A DNA stretch of 35,740 bases from Triparma columacea (taxonomy: Eukaryota > Sar > Bolidophyceae > Parmales > Triparmaceae), in NCBI GenBank assembly GCA_030267965.1, contig BRYA01000501.1, forward strand, positions 25,691 to 61,430, in the 5' to 3' direction. The position numbers were made by a program, and so were the translations under genes. Below the pieces are notes generated by a model. That model did no database searches and was not told where the DNA came from. It saw nothing but the letters and a program-made list of their open reading frames with translations. The first letter of the stretch is position 1. Each line of letters opens with the position of its first letter. Shown here one piece after another: positions 29,761 to 35,740 of the stretch.

Positions 29761-30855
29761 CTAAAGCCGCCAGTGACGCTCGCCTCGCCTTGCCGATCCG
29801 GCCACGCCGCAGAAATTCTCCCCCTCCCCGGCAACCCCCGTCATACACACCAGGTCGTTCATCAGTTCCAAGGCCTGCGAGTACACGTGAGGGTTGACGC
29901 ACGGAGCTAGCAACTTCTTCATATCGTGGATTACCTTTCGAGCTTTCAAGCGACGAGAAGTGCGTTTCGCAACACCTTCGGTGGAGCCACTTGCACTGCG
30001 ATGAATTCTGGACAGGTCGCGTTTAGCAGCAGAGAGCTGCGGGTCGGGGAGGGTTTGGGGGGCGATGAGAGGTAGGAGGGGATTACAACCTTTCCTTGTC
30101 TCGTGTCATCAGGATTTCTTGTTGAACTCACCTCGGAAATGACGCCTACCTTCTCCATGACTAACTCACTATTACGCGCGGTGATCACGGCGAGATGAGC
30201 ACGGAGTTCCCGGGTTGCCAGGTCCGACGCCTCTTTTTCCCTTCGTGCGTGGTGATTGAGTGATGAGCACAATTAATATGTGTGTTTGCTGTGTATGATT
30301 CCGATCCTTCTCACCTGCGTCGCCCCTGCTTCTCCTCCTCCAGTAAGTCCTTCAACCACGTATTCTCGCCCTGGTTCAAATTTAGGCGGTGAAGTTCTGC
30401 GCACAATGACCGAAGGGAATGAATATCCGTTAGGGTGGTCAAGTCCCGAGTGATGGGAGATGTCTCGGAACCAGTTGTGAGCCAATGGAGGATAGCTGCG
30501 GTGAGATTGTGAGAAGGAAGTCGGGAGTTGCGAATGTGGGTAGGGTTGGGGCGGAGATAAAGGTGTCGACAGCGAGTTACGGTTGCATCACCAAAAAATG
30601 GGTCGAGCACGTAGGAAAAAGGGAAGCCTCACCCTCTTTTTCATACTTCTGTCCATCCACGACGTTCACCACCTCGTTAATTATAGGCTCCTGGGTGATA
30701 GGGCAGAGCACAGCGATGCTTTTATAATGTTTGATGTTCTTCTCAAGCTCGATATTTTTCTCTTGAAGTTCATTCATCTTTTCGACGTGTTTATTCATCA
30801 ACTCAAGATGACAGCGGTGCGAACGCAGCTTCATAAGAAAGTGAATATGGATCAT
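29761..30855 (-). CDS. U-box domain protein (probable E3 ubiquitin ligase)
   Basis: Four exons join in phase: 30855-30633 (donor GTGAGG), 30495-30315 (donor GTGAGA), 30240-30132 (donor GTGAGT) and 30036-29761, giving about 262 residues. A short coiled coil ('LQEKNIELEKNIKHYKS') leads into a U-box, 'LCPITQEPIINEVVNVVDGQ' then 'KYEKE', which exon 2 completes with 'AILHWLTTGSETSPIT' and 'DIHSLRSLCAEL'. The junction restores the U-box exactly, which strongly supports the intron. U-boxes recruit E2 enzymes for ubiquitin transfer. The C-terminal half is helical and basic ('KRTSRRLKARKVIHDMKKL') with no repeat domain visible. GTAAGC at 31000 and a poly-C/CAG acceptor at 30870-30868 suggest a 5' leader intron. 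The C-terminal end after 'LMNDLV' is less certain. Confidence 0.78.
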
Positions 30856-31660
30856 TATCCTACTGGGCTGAAGTGGGGATGGGGGGGGAAGGGGGATAGT
30901 ATAAGAAGACTTTCATGTTGGATGAGACTCGCCCCAAGTTTAGAAACTCAGATTTTTTAACAAGCTGGAGAGACGACTGGGCGAAAAATGTAAAGCTTAC
31001 TGGTAGGAGTATTTAACAGTGCGCAATCGTGGCAGAGGACGAGCCAACTGCGACGCTTTCCAGAAATGGACTTTTGCTTTGTCTTTGGGAGAAAAACTTT
31101 TTGGAGAAAACTGACCACCACATTTTAAAATGGAAGGTTGAGTGATGAAGGCTTAGAGACGTCTAAGAGGAAGACGAATGGCTTTAGTTCGCACATTCAC
31201 ATCTAAAACCCTGGAAACGAACAATACCACCGATATTCATCGAAAACGTTTGAAATGTTTTATCTGAAACAAGATTACTTCTCTTTCTTACTTTTCTTTC
31301 TTTGATCCCCACGCTTCCGCCGCGCTTCATCCTTCCTTTGCACCTTTGTTCACACGTAGCATTTTTATCTTCGTTAGAACGAACTGTTATTGGTGATAAA
31401 TGTGATTAGCTTAAATGCGTTAAGGTGCTCACTGCGGTAGGCTGAGCATGTGCGTGTGAGCGTGTGTGACTGTGTTGAACCACTCGTCAATCGGTATGTA
31501 GTCATGGTGTGCGTAGGTCCATTGTCAGAGAGAGTATCACCAGTTCCTTTAACATGTTCTTGTTGTGTAAAGAATCTCCCCAAAAATGACCCAAGGCAGG
31601 TTCCATCAAGGAGCACCAGCCCAGAATCAGAAGAAGGAGACAGATAAGATTGACAGAGAA
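30856..31660. other. Gene-poor stretch upstream of the U-box gene
   Basis: About 800 bases without a supported gene. The right side of a probable U-box leader intron (donor at 31000) is here. The remaining open frames are short, lack features and overlap on both strands, so I call none. Confidence 0.5.
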
Positions 31661-31689
31661 TTAAAAAACCTATTTTAAACTTACCGAAG

Positions 31690-32075
31690 CTTCACTACGA
31701 CTCTTAGCTCTCAAAGAAATCAGATTTTGATTTTTCGTGACCACGATGAAATTCTTTTCAATACAATTTTATATCCATGTATATACTAATTTATGTATGT
31801 TGAGCTATAATTTATAATTAAACATTTAATGGAATCAGTGATAAACATTTGACTATATTTGTGACAATTTTTTGAATATTTATAATCCAATATTGATTCA
31901 AATATTTAAACGTTATAACATGTAGTACATTAGAAGTATTTATACTGTTTTGAAAACTTTGAAAAAATATTTTCACTATTTATCAAGATCCTATTTAAGA
32001 TATATAAATTTACAAATTTATATTTTTATTTGATACAGCATAATTTTATACATTTTTAAAGTCTCAGTTAATCAA
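31690..32075. other. AT-rich island
   Basis: About 390 bases are far richer in A and T than the rest of the window. Hand counts give 12 of 60 G+C for 31801-31860 and 11 of 60 for 31861-31920. There are many AATATT/TTTATA runs and no open frame of note. The edges are abrupt: GC-rich coding-like DNA returns beyond 32090. It could be a centromere-like AT patch (diatom centromeres are defined by low GC), a matrix-attachment or replication region, or an inserted fragment. Confidence 0.8.
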
Positions 32076-32097
32076 TTTCATTTTGCCCGATTTTTGT

Positions 32098-32414
32098 CAA
32101 TTTTCACTTTGCACCCTTACCACAAAAATAATTGTGCTTCCGACTACCGACCGCCCAATAAATAGCACTCGAGCTTTCTATTACGCCACCTCGACTCGAA
32201 TCTCCGTTATCACAAGCAAAGTTTTTCCTGACGCTTCCCCCAACACCCCTTCAATTTTCAATTTGCAAGTGCACCACCCTTACCACCAAAATAATAGAGC
32301 TTGCGACCACAGACCGCTTAATAACTAGCACCCGAGCTTTCTATTACACCAACTTCGACTAGAGGCTCCGTTATCACAAGCAAAACTTGCCCGATACTTC
32401 CCCCAACAACCCCC
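32098..32414. repeat. Diverged tandem duplication, unit about 163 bases
   Basis: Unit A (about 32098-32249) and unit B (about 32252-32414) share long stretches in the same order: CAATTTTCA, CCTTACCAC, GAGCTTTCTATTAC (32171 and 32334), CCGTTATCACAAGCAAA (32204 and 32368) and CTTCCCCCAACA. The offset is 163-164 bases throughout. 'TTGCCCGATTTTTG' just left of unit A matches 'TTGCCCGATACTTC' near the end of unit B, so a third, partial unit may end where the AT-rich island begins. No open frame runs through both units. Confidence 0.85.
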
Positions 32415-32862
32415 CCCTCGGCACAACGGTTTTTACTGGCTTTTTTAATCTCGTATATTGGACCTCCCGCGCCCCGTAAATCAGATTTCTCCTCCTACCC
32501 GCTCAATCTAAGACCTCTCCTACCCTCAATCCTCCTCCTCCCCCGTCCCACCACCATATCCTAATCCACCAACCTCGTGCCATCCGAGCCTGGCTCCAAA
32601 ACTCCACTGTTCTAGGATAATCGGGGTCGAGGTAAGTCAGGATTGGCAAGCTCCCCCCCAAAAGGCTAAATACCGCAGTTGTTCGGCCCGCAAAGTTACC
32701 TCAGAGACAAAGTTGGTGCTGAGACAGGCCACTGTCATCATCACATTTTCGGCCACCTCGGAAACCGCTCAAAAGGTGTCATTATCCCTCGCCCCTGCTC
32801 ATCTACACCGACCTAAACCTCCCGTGCCCCTTCAATCCCGTCCGCAGACCTACTTTGACAAA
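32415..32862. promoter_or_regulatory. Upstream region and probable leader intron of the multi-START gene
   Basis: About 450 bases before the START-protein ATG. GAG|GTAAGT at 32632 and a C/T-rich tract ending in CCGCAG at 32847 would define a 215-base leader intron ending 15 bases before the ATG. I see no other gene. Confidence 0.4.
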
Positions 32863-35740
32863 ATGGACATGAGACCACCATCTCCTGCAAATGGTGATCC
32901 TGTGCCTACTCCTGCGTCACCTACTCCTGCTCCTACGCTTGCGCCTGCGCCTACTCCTGTGCCTATTCCTGCTCCTGTGCCTACTCCTGCGCCTACGCCT
33001 ACGCTTGCGCCTGTGCCTACGCCTACGCTTGCGCCTGCGCCTACGCCTACGCTTGCGCCTGCGCCTAATCCTACACCTACGCTTGCGCCTGCGCCTGCGC
33101 CTACGCCTGCACCTACGCTTGCGCCTGCGCCTGCGCCTACGCTTGCGCCTGTGCCTACTCCTACTCCTGCACCTACGCCTACTCCTGCACCTACGCTTGC
33201 GCCTGCACCTACGCTTGTGCCTGCGCCTACGCTGGCGCCTGCGCCTACGCTTGCGCCTGCGCCTACGCTTGCGCCTGCGCCTACGCTTGCGCCTACGCCT
33301 GCGCCTACGCCTGCGCCTACGTTTGCGGCAAGCGCTCCTTCTTTCCTAAGTGATCCTCCTTCTTCTGCAAGCGGCCATCTTCCATCTCAAAGTGACCCAG
33401 ACAATGAGAAGCAGTACGCGCTTAACCACAATGAGATCTACGATGCTTTAGTTTTTAGAGGCGCAGTGGAAGGGCAGCTCGACCTTTCCAAGGACGACAT
33501 TGTCAAGGAATTGAAGCAGGGCATATTCATCCACGATGTACCTGACAAGGTGCTGAATTTCCTTCTCAAAGAGTGTGCAGTTGGAGTGTGGCGCAGGCAC
33601 ATCCTAGACCCCCTAGAGGAGGAGGGGGGCACGAAGCTAGTGTTTTGGCGGCACTACCTCGGGGACAAGGTAGTGGAATATGTCTTCACATTAGAAATAA
33701 CCCACGACCTTTACAATCAGGCCCACACCATCACATTGACGTCCGTCAGGGACAAGGATTTAACCAGTGTGGCTATGAAGAAACTTACGGACCAAGACCA
33801 AATTGGGAAGAAGGCCAGCAGGAGGGCTAGACTCGAAGGAAAACTGCATCTTGAAGCAGCTCAGTATGGGCAGACCAGGCTTGTCCTTACTGGAAAGTTT
33901 CGAGCAGAAGAGACGACCTTCTCTGCCGGAAAGAAATTGGACATAAATTTCCTTTATTCCTCCCTCAAGGGTTTAATTGGCGAGATTGAGAAACACTTCC
34001 ACAAGCCTGGCGTTATTGATGAGAGAAAGAAAAGGCACTTTGTGGATGAGATTGTGCCAAGAGCACCGCATCTGACAATAGAGGAGGAGGCAATGTTGGA
34101 GAGGGTTAGAGGGCTAGAGAAGGAACTTCACACAAAAGGGGAGAGAGTCAAGGGGACACTGAAGGAGGGAGTTGACAAGTTCCTGTGGAGAGAGGGGGAC
34201 AATGTGTGGGGAGCCTTTGGGGTCACTGTGGACAAGTCAGCAGAGGGTATGCTGGCTGAGCTAAGTTTAAGCGACACTTACACTTATGCAAGAAAGCATC
34301 TGAAGGAGAATGGCAATCTGCCTAGGGTTGTTAGACAGAATGTTGATGGAACCAGAAGTCTCCATCAACACCAAGGAGTTCACTTGCCTAACCCAGCAAA
34401 AGACCGTCTCTTTGAATCCTGGTTCTCTTGGAAGGAAATCAAGTTGAGCACTGGCAGGGCAGGATACTTGTTGGGGTTTGTGCCGCTGACAGAGTACCCA
34501 GGAGGAGGCTTCAAGGACCTCAGTAAGGAAGGATTTGTGCTAGCAGTGTCTAGAGGTGCCTACTTCTTCAATGAGATTGCTGCAAATGTCTGTAGGGTGA
34601 CACGCATTCAGACTGTTGATCTGCATTTTATAGGCCTTCAAAAGACACTGATGGACAATGCAATCAACTACCTTGCAAAGAGTCAGCTTATTGAGGCCAA
34701 CAGGTTGCAGGAGAAATATAAGAGGAGTGGGAAGAAGGTTGATGCTGAAGTCAGGGGGGCCTTGGTGCAGAGGATGAGGGAGGGGGTTGAGTTGGAGGAG
34801 GACCAGAAGAAGGTGTTTAGGGAGTTGGAGGAGCTCTTTGATGGGGAGGATGAAAAAGGGTGGGGGCCTCTTGAGTCACCTTACGAGGGAGTGAAGATGG
34901 AGATCATGTACAAGCAGCAAGAGAAGGGCTATCACCACGCTGCCCTTGGTCGGGCTGTTGGTACAGCTGACTGTACTGCAGAGGAAGCAGCTGCTTGGTA
35001 CTTTGAGTACTGCAGTAGGGAGAGGATGGCAGTAGATAGAGAGGAGGGGAACCCTGCAAGACTAGAGATTATAAATAGAAGGGAGAGAACCAACGAGAAG
35101 CTGTTTGCGACAGTCAAGAAATTCCCCTTCCCCCTTCGCAATAGAGAATTTGTACAGAGATTCTTTTGGAGAAAGGGAGAGAGAACCATGGAGGTTGCTT
35201 GGACACCAGCAGACGAAGATATAGACTACGGGGGTGGGGTAGGAAAAATGATTAGAGGAACAACAACTGGATTGTTCAAAGCAGAAACACTTCAGGATGG
35301 TGGCATCCAACAGTGCAAAATTGAGCTCTTGCAGCAGTTTAATGCAGGAGGAAGACTGCCGATCAAACTAGTTGATAAAATGGTTCCAAGTCAACTGAAA
35401 GTTGTGAAGAGGATTTCAGACGCTTTCCAGAAAGACGACGAGGTTGATAAAGCTGCACTGGCCTCTCTTGCCAACATTATCAAGAATGAACCCCAAGATT
35501 ATACAAAGGAGGAGGAGAAGGCACTTAGGGAGGGTAAGGAATTCTATGAGAAGTGCAAGGTGGAGGAAAACTTTGATGAACTGAAGAGTCCTGATGAGAG
35601 GGTCAAGATGAAGCTAGTTCACGCTGATGGGGAAAGTATTTGCACTGGTTTTGCCACTACTGTGGTTGATGCAAGTGTGGAGGAGTGTGCAGCAAATGAA
35701 ATAGTTGGTCTAGACAGCAGGGAGAAAGTTAAGAAAGCTA
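32863..35740 (+). CDS. Multi-START-domain protein (3' end beyond the window)
   Basis: One frame is open from ATG 32863 (ACAAAATGG context) to the window edge, 959 codons without an intron. Residues about 12-155 are a Pro/Ala/Thr repeat. From about 190 there are successive START-like lipid-binding modules of roughly 200-250 residues: '[20 protein letters not shown]' begins the first, '[20 protein letters not shown]' lies in the second and '[20 protein letters not shown]' in the third. A fourth starts near '[20 protein letters not shown]' at the edge. '[20 protein letters not shown]' with '[10 protein letters not shown]' is the strand-turn region typical of algal START repeats. START domains bind sterols, phospholipids or ceramides. 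Long arrays of them occur in heterokont algae, sometimes joined to signalling domains. No such partner is visible, but the C-terminus is missing. Confidence 0.75.
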   Translation, partial: MDMRPPSPANGDPVPTPASPTPAPTLAPAPTPVPIPAPVPTPAPTPTLAPVPTPTLAPAPTPTLAPAPNPTPTLAPAPAPTPAPTLAPAPAPTLAPVPTPTPAPTPTPAPTLAPAPTLVPAPTLAPAPTLAPAPTLAPAPTLAPTPAPTPAPTFAASAPSFLSDPPSSASGHLPSQSDPDNEKQYALNHNEIYDALVFRGAVEGQLDLSKDDIVKELKQGIFIHDVPDKVLNFLLKECAVGVWRRHILDPLEEEGGTKLVFWRHYLGDKVVEYVFTLEITHDLYNQAHTITLTSVRDKDLTSVAMKKLTDQDQIGKKASRRARLEGKLHLEAAQYGQTRLVLTGKFRAEETTFSAGKKLDINFLYSSLKGLIGEIEKHFHKPGVIDERKKRHFVDEIVPRAPHLTIEEEAMLERVRGLEKELHTKGERVKGTLKEGVDKFLWREGDNVWGAFGVTVDKSAEGMLAELSLSDTYTYARKHLKENGNLPRVVRQNVDGTRSLHQHQGVHLPNPAKDRLFESWFSWKEIKLSTGRAGYLLGFVPLTEYPGGGFKDLSKEGFVLAVSRGAYFFNEIAANVCRVTRIQTVDLHFIGLQKTLMDNAINYLAKSQLIEANRLQEKYKRSGKKVDAEVRGALVQRMREGVELEEDQKKVFRELEELFDGEDEKGWGPLESPYEGVKMEIMYKQQEKGYHHAALGRAVGTADCTAEEAAAWYFEYCSRERMAVDREEGNPARLEIINRRERTNEKLFATVKKFPFPLRNREFVQRFFWRKGERTMEVAWTPADEDIDYGGGVGKMIRGTTTGLFKAETLQDGGIQQCKIELLQQFNAGGRLPIKLVDKMVPSQLKVVKRISDAFQKDDEVDKAALASLANIIKNEPQDYTKEEEKALREGKEFYEKCKVEENFDELKSPDERVKMKLVHADGESICTGFATTVVDASVEECAANEIVGLDSREKVKKA
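32899..33325 (+). repeat. Coding hexanucleotide minisatellite (Pro-Ala/Pro-Thr)
   Basis: A (GCGCCT)/(ACGCCT)/(ACGCTT) hexamer with single-base variants runs for about 425 bases inside the START gene. It codes alternating Pro with Ala, Thr, Val or Leu. A second frame through it stays open as alternating Leu-Arg, which is an artefact of the six-base period. Confidence 0.95.

Noticed and set aside
31374..31647. Small open frames on both strands (80 and 65 codons)
   Set aside because: They overlap each other, have no motif or splice support, and lie in the gene-poor interval.
32891..33349. Open frame coding alternating Leu-Arg across the hexamer repeat
   Set aside because: A six-base repeat keeps several frames open. 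The Pro/Ala/Thr frame continues into the START domains, so the Leu-Arg frame is a shadow.
1..35740. tRNA or rRNA genes
   Set aside because: Reading both strands I found no convincing tRNA B-box with a matching acceptor stem, and no rRNA-like block. Short GGTTCGA-type matches fall within coding exons.

Overview
The window is nuclear DNA of a unicellular eukaryote, most likely a photosynthetic heterokont (stramenopile) alga. Genes are closely packed on both strands. They are broken by short introns, mostly about 40-170 bases, with GTGAG/GTAAG donors and C-rich tracts ending in CAG at the acceptor. Two proteins (AKR at 23061, membrane protein at 28335) start with a short signal peptide followed by Phe at position 17, the heterokont plastid-targeting pattern. 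A CCDC39 orthologue implies a flagellated stage. The multi-START-domain protein at the right end and the overall style would fit bolidophytes/Parmales (Triparma-like), but that placement is an inference. Many open frames begin at TTG/GTG only because they start inside an exon. I rebuilt 15 gene models by matching splice sites and codon phase.

Layout: 1-609 (+) 3' end of an ADF-H/twinfilin-like gene. 740-2776 (-) AMP deaminase. 3171-7053 (+) class III PI3-kinase (Vps34). 7107-7968 (-) CRAL-TRIO (Sec14-like) protein with a +1 frame change at a CCT-TGA-C site. 8145-10444 (+) multi-pass membrane protein joined by an intron to a DUF1295 reductase-like domain. 10492-11346 (-) short-chain dehydrogenase. 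11639-16083 (-) full ABCC/MRP transporter. 16411-19420 (-) ZC2HC1-like protein. 19858-22727 (+) CCDC39 with an in-frame TAG. 23061-24278 (+) Tas-like aldo-keto reductase. 24380-25216 (-) 2OG-Fe(II) oxygenase. 25330-28246 (+) GRIP-domain golgin. 28335-29598 (+) plastid-targeted membrane protein. 29761-30855 (-) U-box protein. 30856-32862 gene-poor, with an AT-rich island and a diverged 163-bp tandem repeat. 32863 to the right edge (+) multi-START protein, incomplete.

The genes do not form one pathway. Several deal with membrane lipids and trafficking (Vps34, CRAL-TRIO, DUF1295 fusion, golgin, START protein), but eukaryotic neighbours need not be related. The points most worth a second look are the two-domain membrane fusion, the possible programmed +1 frameshift, the TAG in CCDC39 that coincides with an alternative 3' splice site, and the AT-rich island beside the tandem repeat.
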